A stretch of DNA of 64,000 bases from Archangium violaceum (GTDB lineage Bacteria; Myxococcota; Myxococcia; Myxococcales; Myxococcaceae): NCBI RefSeq assembly GCF_016859125.1, contig NZ_CP069338.1, forward strand, positions 3,002,501 through 3,066,500. Reading direction: 5' to 3'. The notes below the pieces were generated by a model. It searched no databases and was not told the origin of the DNA. It was given only the letters and a program-made list of their open reading frames with translations. Made by a program: the position numbers and the translations under genes. Numbering within the stretch: the first letter of the stretch is position 1; each line of letters starts with the position of its first letter. Shown one piece after another: positions 34,544 through 43,027 of the stretch.

Positions 34544-35082
34544 ACATACGAGCGAAACTGCCGAGCCGGCTTCATCACACGGCCTACGTGACCAGGGATC
34601 TCGAAGCGACGCGGAAGTTCTATGAGGATGTGATTGGCCTGCCGCTCGTCGCGACCTGGTGTGAATCGGACGAGCTCTTCGGCGCCACCCGCACCTATTG
34701 CCATGTGTTCTTCGAGCTCGGCGACGGGAGTGCGCTTGCGTTCTTCCAATTCGAGAAGCCGTCGGATCAAGAGCTCTTCGGACCGAAGATGCCTCCTTCT
34801 CCGTTCCACCACATCGCGCTGAACGTCGATCCGGAGACCCAGAAGGAGATGGAGCAACGTCTGCGAGCCGCTGGTTATACCGAGCCCGGGATGTACGTGC
34901 TCGAGCACGGTTACTGCCGGTCGCTCTACGTCAAGGACCCGAATGGAATGATCGTCGAGTTCGCGTACGACAATCCGGACGCCGTGAAGCCCGAGGTGGT
35001 GCAGGAGCGCCGTGCCCATGCGCACCGGGAGCTGGCGCGCTGGCTCGCGGGTGATCGCACCTCGAACAACGTGTTCCGGTGA
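34540..35082 (+). CDS. VOC family protein (glyoxalase/dioxygenase fold)
   Basis: 180 residues. HHTAYVTRDLEATRKFYED opens the first beta-alpha-beta-beta-beta module and PFHHIALNV the second. The metal ligands are probably the His residues in those two strands and Glu in GMIVEFAYD. The ATG overlaps the FAH stop and GGAGG lies just before. The VOC fold serves extradiol dioxygenases, glyoxalases and isomerases; nothing here separates these. Its 3' end overlaps the GTG of the next gene, completing a three-gene coupled operon under GntR control. Confidence 0.85.
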   Translation: MNIRAKLPSRLHHTAYVTRDLEATRKFYEDVIGLPLVATWCESDELFGATRTYCHVFFELGDGSALAFFQFEKPSDQELFGPKMPPSPFHHIALNVDPETQKEMEQRLRAAGYTEPGMYVLEHGYCRSLYVKDPNGMIVEFAYDNPDAVKPEVVQERRAHAHRELARWLAGDRTSNNVFR

Positions 35083-35732
35083 GCCTCCTCACGCTCTCGT
35101 TCGACAACGGGCCCGATCCCGATGTGACGCCTCGGGTGCTCGACATCCTGGCGAGGCATGGAATCGCCGCGCACTTCTTCGTATTGGGGAAGCACCTCGG
35201 TTCGGATGAGGGGCGGCACCTCGTCGAGCGTGCACGTGACGAGGGACACCTCATCGGGAATCACTCCTTCACGCACGCCGTACCACTTGGCGAGGATGCA
35301 CGCCCGGACGCAGTGGAGGAGGAGATCGCCGCCACCGACGCGCTCCTCTCCCCGTTGGTGCCGCCGCCGAAGAGGTTCCGCCCCTTTGGCGGCGGAGGCC
35401 GACTGGGCCCACACCTCCTGAATCAGCGCGCGGTCGATCATCTGATCGCCCATGGGTACTCGTGCGTTCTCTGGAACAGTGTTCCAGGCGACTGGCTCGA
35501 TCCCGAAGGATGGCCGGAGAAGGCGCTCGCGGATTGCGTGACCCGCCCTCACACGCTGCTGGTCTTGCACGACATCCCGAATGCCTGTCTCCAGGGACTC
35601 GATGGATTTCTCCACAAGGCCAGGGCGCTGGGCCTGCGTTTCACCACGGCGTGTCCGCCGGACTGTGTTCCCATTGTAGACGGACGCGTCATGGGTGACC
35701 TCGGAGGGCTCGTAGCGACCGGCTCACATTGA
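35079..35732 (+). CDS. polysaccharide deacetylase (NodB) family protein, cytosolic
   Basis: 217 residues from a GTG overlapping the VOC stop. The NodB signature is SFDNGPDPDVTPRVLDIL with the catalytic Asp, and GNHSFTH provides the HxxxH metal site. Later pieces are FRPFGGGGRLG and VLWNSVPGDW. There is no signal peptide, so a soluble amide hydrolase acting on a small molecule fits better than a cell-wall deacetylase. Its place after FAH and VOC genes supports a catabolic role. A short spacer leads to the convergent L,D-transpeptidase gene. Confidence 0.85.
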   Translation: MSLLTLSFDNGPDPDVTPRVLDILARHGIAAHFFVLGKHLGSDEGRHLVERARDEGHLIGNHSFTHAVPLGEDARPDAVEEEIAATDALLSPLVPPPKRFRPFGGGGRLGPHLLNQRAVDHLIAHGYSCVLWNSVPGDWLDPEGWPEKALADCVTRPHTLLVLHDIPNACLQGLDGFLHKARALGLRFTTACPPDCVPIVDGRVMGDLGGLVATGSH

Positions 35733-35807
35733 CCCGGCTGGAACGGGATATCGCTCGGTACGCCAGGAGCCAGGTTCCGAAGCGCGGGCCTCCGCCCCCC
35801 GAGGAGC

Positions 35808-37211
35808 CTACCGGGTGAAGTACATCCACGTGCCCGGGCCCTCGTTGGTGCCGTGCCAACCTTCCGGCACGCGGAGCGAAGACCACTCGTAGAGCCAGCG
35901 CATATCGATGGGGGCCACGTTGGTGCAGCCGTGGCTGCGCACCTTGCCGAAGTCGTCATGCCAGTAGGCGCCATGCACGGCGTAGCCGCGCAGGTAGTAC
36001 ATCACCCAGGGCACCTCCTCGACGTCGTAGATGCCGTCCACGGGGTCCCTCCCGCGCATGGTGCGGGTGAGCCACTTGCGGGTGGTGCGGTAGAGGCCCG
36101 TCGGCGTGGTGAAGCCCTTGCGCCCGGTGGAGACGAGCGTTGCATAGACGGGCGTGTCCCCCTCGTAGGCCACCAGCGTCTGCTCGCTCAGGTCGACGTG
36201 GAGCCACTTCTCCCCGGCGGGCACCTCGGCCGGCCGCTCCACGCGCCGGGCCATGCGCAGCGAGTGGGCCTCGACGGCGACGTCCCCCTCGCCCCGGACG
36301 AGCTGGCGCCCTCCGTGCTCGAACGTCTCCAGGGCCTCGAAGCGCGCGTGCTTGCGCGCCACGCCGCACACCTTCCACGCACCGCCCTCGCGGCAGTGGA
36401 GGGGTGCGTCCCCGCCATAGACGAAGGCCAGCGGCAGCCGGTGTCCCTCCTCGCCCAATCGCTCCCCATGCATCGCCGGTGGGACCAATATCTCCAGGTC
36501 CTTCTCCCGCACGTAGTGCTGGCGAGCCGTGCGGTAGAAGCGCTCGCCTGCCACGTCCTCCACCTCGCCCAACGCGACGAAGTAGTCGCCCGCCATGCGC
36601 TCCACCACGGGCCGCACTCGTGCATGGCGCTGGTCCAGCAGGCGAGCCTCCCGCGCGGTGGGCAGCCTCGAAAGCCGCGGCGCCCCCTTGTTGCTCACGC
36701 GCGCGTAGCGGTACGGCAGCACCTCGGACAGGTCCGGCTGGAGCTGATCCACCGGCTCCACCGGCGGCAGGGTGACGCGGAAGCTCCGGGCATCGCACAC
36801 GTAGCCGCCGCCCTCCAGCTCGTACCAGCGCCCCCGCTTCGGGCTCTCGTAGCACCGGGACTTCCCGGCCCTGCGGAGCACGCGCAGCGTGTTGCCCCGG
36901 CGGGCACCACCGATGACGGCGCGCCCGCGGCCCACGGAGTCGAAGATGGGCGAGCTCAGCTCGGTGGCGAGCGCCACCTTCCCGCGCGCTCCCTGGAGCA
37001 CCAGCTTCCCGCCCTCCGCGCCCGGCCGCGGCTCCTCCTGGGCCTCCTCCCGCCTTCCCTCGTACCACCGCTCCAGCGAGGGCCCTGGCAGCACCCGCCC
37101 GGGAGGCTCCACCGAGTCCGCGCGGGACTCGGGCAACCCAAGCCCCAGCAACACTCCGGCCAGCGCCAGCCAGGATCGGCCCTTCCTCTTCCTCTTGTCT
37201 CGCCACTCCAT
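35808..37211 (-). CDS. L,D-transpeptidase with N-terminal SH3-like region
   Basis: 467 residues with a basic N-terminus and signal (WLALAGVLLGLGLPESRA). Residues 90-330 are beta-rich, with SH3-like segments. The YkuD catalytic domain is C-terminal: WLHVDLSEQTLVAYEGDTP, STGRKGFTTPTGLYRT, and the active site HGAYWHDDFGKVRSHGCTN with the conserved Cys. It would cross-link peptidoglycan or attach proteins to it in the periplasm. Closest kin are large myxobacterial L,D-transpeptidases. The PLP gene ends nine bases downstream of this start in the opposite reading order, so the two share a transcript (37221 gene first). Confidence 0.9.
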   Translation of the reverse strand: MEWRDKRKRKGRSWLALAGVLLGLGLPESRADSVEPPGRVLPGPSLERWYEGRREEAQEEPRPGAEGGKLVLQGARGKVALATELSSPIFDSVGRGRAVIGGARRGNTLRVLRRAGKSRCYESPKRGRWYELEGGGYVCDARSFRVTLPPVEPVDQLQPDLSEVLPYRYARVSNKGAPRLSRLPTAREARLLDQRHARVRPVVERMAGDYFVALGEVEDVAGERFYRTARQHYVREKDLEILVPPAMHGERLGEEGHRLPLAFVYGGDAPLHCREGGAWKVCGVARKHARFEALETFEHGGRQLVRGEGDVAVEAHSLRMARRVERPAEVPAGEKWLHVDLSEQTLVAYEGDTPVYATLVSTGRKGFTTPTGLYRTTRKWLTRTMRGRDPVDGIYDVEEVPWVMYYLRGYAVHGAYWHDDFGKVRSHGCTNVAPIDMRWLYEWSSLRVPEGWHGTNEGPGTWMYFTR

Positions 37212-37220
37212 GCGCAGGCC

Positions 37221-38387
37221 TCAGTCCCCCAGCGCCCGCGAGAAGTCCTGGATGATGTCCTCCACGTCCTCCACGCCCAACGAGACGCGGATGAGCTCGT
37301 CCGCCACGCCCAGGCCCCGGCGCACGTCATCCGGAATCCCCGCGTGGGTGGTGGTGGCTGGGCGGCACACCAGCGTCTCCAGTCCTCCCAGGCTGGGTGC
37401 CTCCCGGGGAATCCGCAGCCGCTTCAGCATCCGCTCCGCCCGCTCCACTCCGCCCACGGGCGCGAAGCACACCGTGGCCCCATAGCCCTTGAACCAGCGC
37501 CGGGCGCGCGCGTGGGACGGATCCTCCGGCAGCCCCGGGTAGCGCACCTCGCGCACGCCCGGATGCCTCTTGAAGGCCAATGCCAGTGCCAGCGCGTTCT
37601 CGTTCTGCACCGGCACCCGCAGCGGTAGCGTCTTCAGGCCGCGCTGCAGCAGGAAGCAGGCGTGCGGGTCCAGGCACACGCCCAGCAGGTTCATCAGCTT
37701 GCGCACGCGCTTCACCCGCTCGGCGCTCGCGGCCACCACTCCGGCGACCACGTCCGAGTGGCCGTTGAGGTACTTCGAGGCGCTGTGGACGACCACGTCG
37801 AAGCCCAGCTCCACCGGCCGGAAGTTCACCGGGGTGGCGAAGGTGTTGTCGATCATCGACACCAGGCCGTGCCGCCGCGCGAAGGCCACCGCCTCGTCCA
37901 GCGGCGCCACCTCCAGCAGCGGGTTGGTGAGCGTCTCCAGGTAGAAGACGCGGGTGGTGGGCCGCAGCGCCCGGGCCCACGCCTCCGGCTCCTCGGCGGG
38001 GACGTAGGTGACCTCCACGCCATAGCGCTCGCGCAGCGAGTCCAGCAGCTTGCGCGAGCCCCCATAGAGGTGGTCCTGCGCGAGCACGTGCTCCCCCTTC
38101 TCCAGATGGGCGAGCAGGGCCATGGAGACGGCGGCGGTGCCCGAGGGGGTGACGACGGCGGCCTCGGTGCCCTCCAGCAGGGCGAGCTTCTCGGAGACGG
38201 CCTGCTGGTTGGGCGTGTTGTTGAGCCGCACGTAGCGGATGTCGTCGAACTCCGCGGGGTTGCCCAGCACGTAGGTGGAGCTGGGGAAGAGCGGCATGGA
38301 GATGGAGCCCTCGATGGCCTTCCGGGGCTCGCCTCCGTGTACCGCGGCCGTGCGCAAATGATGTTTGTCCTGGATGTGGTCCGCCAT
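37221..38387 (-). CDS. trans-sulfuration family PLP enzyme (cystathionine gamma-synthase/lyase-like)
   Basis: 388 residues from ATG 38387 with AGGAGAG upstream. Family motifs are TAAVHGGEPRKAIEGSIS, GTEAAVVTPSGTAAVSMAL, QDHLYGGSRKLLD, the PLP region SMIDNTFATPVNFRP and the Schiff-base Lys in HSASKYLNGHSDVVAG. The C-terminus has SLGGLETLVCRPATTTH and IRVSLGVEDVEDIIQDF. It may act as cystathionine gamma-synthase, gamma-lyase or O-acylhomoserine sulfhydrylase; sequence alone does not settle it. I looked for a SAM riboswitch upstream and did not see one. Confidence 0.9.
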   Translation of the reverse strand: MADHIQDKHHLRTAAVHGGEPRKAIEGSISMPLFPSSTYVLGNPAEFDDIRYVRLNNTPNQQAVSEKLALLEGTEAAVVTPSGTAAVSMALLAHLEKGEHVLAQDHLYGGSRKLLDSLRERYGVEVTYVPAEEPEAWARALRPTTRVFYLETLTNPLLEVAPLDEAVAFARRHGLVSMIDNTFATPVNFRPVELGFDVVVHSASKYLNGHSDVVAGVVAASAERVKRVRKLMNLLGVCLDPHACFLLQRGLKTLPLRVPVQNENALALALAFKRHPGVREVRYPGLPEDPSHARARRWFKGYGATVCFAPVGGVERAERMLKRLRIPREAPSLGGLETLVCRPATTTHAGIPDDVRRGLGVADELIRVSLGVEDVEDIIQDFSRALGD

Positions 38388-38977
38388 ACGCTCTCCTGGC
38401 ACACGGGTGCCGTGTCCGCCGACGGGCGCACGCACTCGCGCAGGGAGCACGCGGGGACCTGCCGACAGCTCTGGTCCCGAGACACTCCCCGCGCGCGGCC
38501 CGGCCGGACCACTCCACCGAGAAGGCCTCGATGCTTCCGCTCCCCGGACTCCAAGGTGAGCCACAGGGAACGAGGGAAAGCGTGCAGGACCCTGGCGGGC
38601 CTGTCAACCTCTCGCCCGGCTCGCGAGAGGGCCTCCCTCGATCCAGGTCCGAAGGTTCACCCAGCCAACACTCCGAGAGCTCGCTGCGATGTGCCCGGGC
38701 GATTGAAGCGAGCATCCGAGCAGAGGAGACCGTTTTCGCCAGCTCCTCGAAGAGACGCCGCGCCCACGTTCCAGTTCCAGGGCCCGAGCCTCACCCACCG
38801 TCCCAACGTGGCGGACACCGCCTGCTCGAGCGGACAAGGGTTGGCGCCGTCATTCATGCGAACCAGATGGCGGTCGGTGGTCACGTCTGTGCCGCCGCCA
38901 ACTTCGTGCTCGGCGGGTGGGACTCCGCGAAACGGAGTAGCATCAGTGACTGCATGGCTCTTCAGAAAAGGACTCAC
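38388..38977. other. 590-bp intergenic region between divergent genes
   Basis: On the minus strand a TTGACA lies at 38602-38607, about 215 bases before the PLP gene, without a clear -10. No coding sequence with convincing character was found on either strand, nor a repeat or riboswitch. Confidence 0.4.
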
Positions 38978-40525
38978 ATGCATCCGCATCCGCCGCTGTC
39001 CAGCCGACTTGTACGCATGCTCCCGCTCCTCGCCGTTGCCGCCTGCGGTGTCGAGGAGCCGTTCTTGGGCGAAGAGGCCGGCCTCTTGGGTCGTTCGCTC
39101 ACCGTGACGGCAGCCATCGAGGCGGAGTCGATGACGCTCTCACCGACCGATGCCGGGGGGGTTGCGTCCGCGGGGACGGCGAGCGGAGGCAAGGAACTGG
39201 TACTGAGCCGGAATGGGAGCGCGATACGGTCCCTGTCCCTCCCGGGGCAGGTGGGCTCCCTGCGGATTTCGGCCCGCGGTGACACGTGCGAGGGCGCGCC
39301 GCGCATGACCGTGCTGCTCAACGGGGCGCAGGTCCTCCAGACCTCGGTGACGAGCACGAGTTGGACGAGCTACGTCGCACGCCTGCCGAGCCCGGTGAGC
39401 GGCAGCGCGACAATCGACATCCGCTTCGACAACGATCTCTACGTGAGCACGAGCTGCGACCGCAATCTCCGCCTCGACCGCGTGGAGTTCCTCGCCCCTG
39501 CGCCTGCCGTGGAGTGTGCGGCCACGGGGGCGACTTCCACGACCGTGCGCCAGGCCGTGGGGGCCACTCCGAACGATGCCTCGGATGACTTCACCGCCAT
39601 CCAGAATGCAATCGACGCCGCGAGCAACGCGGGCGGAGGCATCGTCAAGCTGCCAGCCGGCACTTTCATCACCAACGGGCACATCATCGTTCGCAGCAAC
39701 GTGAAGCTCGCGGGGGTCGGACCCGAGACCATCATCAAGGCAGGACCTGGCTTCCTCACCCGCACGGGTCCCTGGGGCGGCTATCCCGTCATCACCACGT
39801 CGGGTGCGACCAATGTCACCATCGCGGACCTCACCGTGGACCAGAGCGGAGACGTGCTCGACGGCAATCGCCCGGGGCGCCTCAACGAGTACCTCGTCGA
39901 CGTGCGTAAATCGCGCAATGCGCGAGTGGAGGGTGTCTCCACCCGAAACCCTTTCACCTACTCCATCGCGGTGGCCGGAAGCTCGAACTTCTGCGTCCGT
40001 AACAACAACACGTTGTCGGCCACCAATGACCGCTACGATCAACTGGATGGCATCCACATCCTGGACTCGAACACGGGGCACGTGCTGGACAACATCGTCG
40101 ATCAGCGCGTCGGCACGGACGGGGATGACGGGCTCGTGGCGCACACCATGGGCGCCCCCGTCTACGACGTCATCTACGCCCGGAACAAGGTCCGAGGTGG
40201 AAGGCACGGGGCCGGCATGCAGCTCGCCCTCGGCAACCACGACATCTACAACATCCGAATCGAGAACAACGAGTTCTGGGGCTCGCCCAGCGGCATTCAC
40301 AGCCGCACGTGGGGAGGGGGCACAGGCGTCATCCACGACATCACCGTGGGTGGCTCCTCCACCACCGGCAACACCTTCCGGGACAACTCGGGCAACGCCG
40401 TGAGCTTCCCGAGTGCCCTGAAGAACATCACGGTGACCCACAACGTCGCCTGCCGCAGCGGTGGCTTCCTCGTGGCTTCCGCGCCCGGCAATGTCGTGCG
40501 CGACAACAGCACGACCTGCCCGTGA
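38978..40525 (+). CDS. lipoprotein with CBM60-like domain and right-handed beta-helix (pectate-lyase-like)
   Basis: 515 residues; ATG 38978 with AAAAGGA upstream. A signal with lipobox VAACG gives a lipid anchor. Residues 40-170 resemble a CBM60/xylan-binding module (AIEAESMTLS, GKELVLSRNG, NRLRLDRVEF-type end). From residue 180 the protein is a beta-helix: NDASDDFTAIQNAIDAA, GGGIVKLPAGTF, NVTIADLTVDQSGD, LDGIHILDSNTGHVLDN and NGHIIVRSNVKLAGVG. Such proteins are polysaccharide lyases, hydrolases or epimerases. The catalytic residues cannot be assigned. It probably digests plant or algal polymer at the cell surface. Confidence 0.8.
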   Translation: MHPHPPLSSRLVRMLPLLAVAACGVEEPFLGEEAGLLGRSLTVTAAIEAESMTLSPTDAGGVASAGTASGGKELVLSRNGSAIRSLSLPGQVGSLRISARGDTCEGAPRMTVLLNGAQVLQTSVTSTSWTSYVARLPSPVSGSATIDIRFDNDLYVSTSCDRNLRLDRVEFLAPAPAVECAATGATSTTVRQAVGATPNDASDDFTAIQNAIDAASNAGGGIVKLPAGTFITNGHIIVRSNVKLAGVGPETIIKAGPGFLTRTGPWGGYPVITTSGATNVTIADLTVDQSGDVLDGNRPGRLNEYLVDVRKSRNARVEGVSTRNPFTYSIAVAGSSNFCVRNNNTLSATNDRYDQLDGIHILDSNTGHVLDNIVDQRVGTDGDDGLVAHTMGAPVYDVIYARNKVRGGRHGAGMQLALGNHDIYNIRIENNEFWGSPSGIHSRTWGGGTGVIHDITVGGSSTTGNTFRDNSGNAVSFPSALKNITVTHNVACRSGGFLVASAPGNVVRDNSTTCP

Positions 40526-40567
40526 ACCACGCGCGCCCGGATGGCGGGATGCAGGCCTACGATTGAC

Positions 40568-40640
40568 GGATGCCGGTATCAGGGCCTTCGTGGCGACCTT
40601 GGGGCTCCAATCCCGCGTATCGAGTCCTCTGGCACCTTCC
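40568..40640. repeat. diverged MITE right half
   Basis: CGAGTCCTCTGGCACCTTCC at 40621-40640 matches the right terminus, and the 50 bases before it align loosely to the element interior. The left end is missing. Confidence 0.45.
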
Positions 40641-40795
40641 CGGGCCTTCCCTGCTCCACGCCGGCGCGCGCTCACGTCCCCGGGCACGGGCGCCTCGAAG
40701 GCGAACAGGTTGCCCTCCTCGGGCCGCTGGCGCTTCGCCTCCTCGCTCAGGGAGTGATCCTCGCCGCCGAAGGCCTCGGCAATTGAGGCCTCACC
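40641..40795 (-). pseudogene. orphan coding fragment ending at a MITE terminus
   Basis: The minus strand reads SIAEAFGGEDHSLSEEAKRQ, then RPEEGNLFAFEAPVPGDVSA, with good coding character, and then runs into the MITE right end. No start or stop of its own. Family not recognised. Confidence 0.35.
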
Positions 40796-40823
40796 CCGGC
40801 CCGGGGGGGAGTCCACCCCCGGG

Positions 40824-41420
40824 TCACCTCGTCTTCGCTCCGTGTGAATCCAGGAACCCATCACGAGGGTCGGAGGGGATCACGACTGACGAGTTATGCT
40901 CTCGGATGATCTTCCAACCGGCACCGGTACAACGCCACACAAGGGACGACCGGGTACGGATGCGGGTGACCTTGCGGTCGGCGGCCTCGATGCGCGCCTC
41001 GAACTCGAGTGTGGAGGCAGCCAGGTCGCCGGAGCCGGACGCTACTTCCGGGCCGTTGACGACGCGATGGTGCACGCTGCGCAGCGCGGAGAAGGTCGGC
41101 TCCCAGAACGTTCCATACTCTTCAGCGCTGTGCGCCACGCGCTTCCGAGGGTCGAAGTCGTCGTAGAGAACGACGTCGTGGGCCGAGAAGTCATAATACT
41201 TTCCGAGCTTCTCACGGAAGATGAACGGCCCGTCGCCGACCTGCTTCTCCCAGCCGACGAGAATCCACTCACGATGAAGCGCCCCCACGCCGGCAGGACC
41301 GCTCGCCGGGCAACTGGACGAGCCGCCAACCTGCGCGGCTGTCTTGTTCGGAATCAGCGCGGTCAGAGCCAGGGCCAGGGCCAGGAGGCGGAGTCCGCCC
41401 TTGATATTGTCAGTCCTCAT
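40824..41420 (-). CDS. secreted NTF2/SnoaL-like protein
   Basis: 198 residues with a signal peptide (LLALALALTALIPNKTAAQ). The mature part has the cone-shaped NTF2 pattern: a helix (LHREWILVGWEKQV), then REKLGKYYDFSAHDVVLYDD, TFSALRSVHHRVV and strands ending VTRIRTRSSLVWRCTGAGWK. This group is usually annotated as nuclear transport factor 2 family or DUF4440. It may be a ketosteroid-isomerase-like enzyme or a binding protein. GGAGAAG precedes the ATG. It is divergent from the PhoX gene. Confidence 0.75.
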   Translation of the reverse strand: MRTDNIKGGLRLLALALALTALIPNKTAAQVGGSSSCPASGPAGVGALHREWILVGWEKQVGDGPFIFREKLGKYYDFSAHDVVLYDDFDPRKRVAHSAEEYGTFWEPTFSALRSVHHRVVNGPEVASGSGDLAASTLEFEARIEAADRKVTRIRTRSSLVWRCTGAGWKIIREHNSSVVIPSDPRDGFLDSHGAKTR

Positions 41421-41760
41421 GATCTTCTCCTCTGTCGTGACTGCTGCCGCGGGCGCGAGCTCGGCACCGCGGTCCCGTCACGATGCAGAGAATCTATGAC
41501 AGCCCTACCCGCTCGATTGAGTTGCTGATTGTGAATGGACTCGTAAGCGCTGCTTGACAATGTCGAGCGAGCGCAACTCCAGCGGCGGACGCCACGGCCC
41601 GAACGGGGAGCGGTTGCAGTCCCCCTACCTCCTTTCCACCCCGCTCGGATCCGTCACCCACCCTCGACCATTTCGTCAGCCACTCCTGACCGGATGTTGA
41701 CGATGCCCGCGCCGCGAAAACGGAACGCTCCACCTTCCCTGACGAACGGGAGGAGTCCGC
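41421..41760. other. 340-bp divergent promoter region
   Basis: TTGACA occurs at about 41554 without a convincing -10. No Pho-box repeat, gene or inverted repeat was recognised. The last 15 bases hold the GGAGGAG ribosome site of the PhoX gene. Confidence 0.35.
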
Positions 41761-42915
41761 ATGCGTTTGAATCGTCGTCACTTCCTTCACCTCTCCGCGG
41801 TGGGCAGCGGTGCACTGGTGCTGGGCCCCGGCTTCTGGAAGAAGGCCTACGCGGCGCCCGCCCAGCCCGGGCCGAGCCCCTACGGCGCCATCTCCGGCTC
41901 GCCGGATGCCCAGGGCGTGCGGCTTCCGGCGGGCTTCGCCTCGCGCATCATCGCGCGCACGGGCGAGGTGGTTCCGGGCACGAGCTACACCTGGCACGGC
42001 AGCCCGGACGGCGGCGCCTGCTTCGCCACGGGTGACGGCGGCTGGGTCTACACGTCCAACAGCGAGCTGCCCCTGGGCGGCGGCGCGTCCGCGGTGCGGT
42101 TCGACGGTGGTGGCAACGTGGTGTCCGCGTACCGCATTCTCGGCAACACCGTGAGCAACTGCGCCGGTGGGCCCACGCCGTGGAACACGTGGCTGTCCTG
42201 CGAGGAGTGGGACGGCGGTCACGTCTGGGAGTGCGATCCGCTCAACCCCTCTCAGGGAGTGGAGCGCAAGGAGCTGGGCACCTTCGCGCACGAGGCCGTG
42301 GCGGTGGACCCCGTGGGCAGGCGGCTGTACCTGACGGAGGACCGCTCCAACGGGCGCTTCTACCGCTTCACGCCGTCCAACTGGCCGTCGCTGGAGTCCG
42401 GCACCCTGGAAGCGGCGCGCATCTCCGGTGACGCGCTGGCGGGCACCGCCACCCTGAGCTGGCACAAGGTGTCCGCGTCGGTGCCCGCGTGGCTGCAGCT
42501 CGCGGCGCTGTGGACCTCGGCCTTCGACGGTGGCGAGGGCTGCTGGTACGACAGCGGCGTCGTCTACTTCACCACCAAGGGCGACAACCGCGTGTGGGCC
42601 CACACGCCGGCCACCGGGCGGCTGGAAATCATCTACGACGACGGCCTCCACCCGGACTCGCCGCTCACTGGCGTGGACAACGTCACGGTGTCGCGCTCGG
42701 GCGACCTCTACGTGGCCGAGGACGGCGGCGACCTTCAAATCTGCATCATCACCCCGGACCGGGTGGTGGCCCCCTTCCTCCAGCTCGAGGGCCACGCCGG
42801 CTCGGAAATCACCGGCCCCGCGTTCAGCCCGGATGGACACCGGCTCTACTTCAGCTCGCAGCGCGGCACGAATGGCCGCGGCGTCACCTTCGAGGTGACG
42901 GGGCCGTTCCGCTGA
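41761..42915 (+). CDS. PhoX-family (DUF839) alkaline phosphatase-like protein, Tat-exported
   Basis: 384 residues with GGAGGAG upstream. The N-terminus MRLNRRHFLHLSAVGSGALV is a twin-arginine signal. The mature part follows PhoX: SYTWHGSPDGGACFATGDGG, TPWNTWLSCEEWDGG (the Glu-containing Ca/Fe region), HEAVAVDPVGRRLYLTED, VYFTTKGDNRVWAH and DNVTVSRSGDLYVAEDGGD. PhoX enzymes carry an iron-calcium cofactor and release phosphate from esters in the periplasm. This one is shorter than classical PhoX (about 600) and belongs to the short DUF839 form. Phosphatase activity is inferred from the family. Confidence 0.85.
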   Translation: MRLNRRHFLHLSAVGSGALVLGPGFWKKAYAAPAQPGPSPYGAISGSPDAQGVRLPAGFASRIIARTGEVVPGTSYTWHGSPDGGACFATGDGGWVYTSNSELPLGGGASAVRFDGGGNVVSAYRILGNTVSNCAGGPTPWNTWLSCEEWDGGHVWECDPLNPSQGVERKELGTFAHEAVAVDPVGRRLYLTEDRSNGRFYRFTPSNWPSLESGTLEAARISGDALAGTATLSWHKVSASVPAWLQLAALWTSAFDGGEGCWYDSGVVYFTTKGDNRVWAHTPATGRLEIIYDDGLHPDSPLTGVDNVTVSRSGDLYVAEDGGDLQICIITPDRVVAPFLQLEGHAGSEITGPAFSPDGHRLYFSSQRGTNGRGVTFEVTGPFR

Positions 42916-43027
42916 GCCTCGCGTCACCCACCGGACCGGGCTGGCTGTACGGGGTCAGCCCTGTGAGGTCTGGCGGCCAGGAGGGGTAGAATCCGGGGTG
43001 ACGTCCCTGAACCCTGGAGACGGTACC

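Noticed and set aside
35853-37628. 591-codon open frame on the plus strand
   Set aside because: Antisense of the L,D-transpeptidase and PLP genes; rich in H, R, Q, P and L as expected from third-position GC bias.
38388-38620. SAM or SAH riboswitch upstream of the PLP trans-sulfuration gene
   Set aside because: No recognisable core or pseudoknot elements for known SAM/SAH classes on the minus strand.
39140-40864. 574-codon open frame on the minus strand
   Set aside because: It is the antisense of the CBM60/beta-helix gene, which has signal peptide, lipobox and family motifs. The minus frame is V/R/G-rich shadow; only its first 50 codons (past the gene) look coding.
41494-42927. 477-codon open frame on the minus strand
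   Set aside because: Antisense of the Tat-exported PhoX gene; no start context or family pattern.
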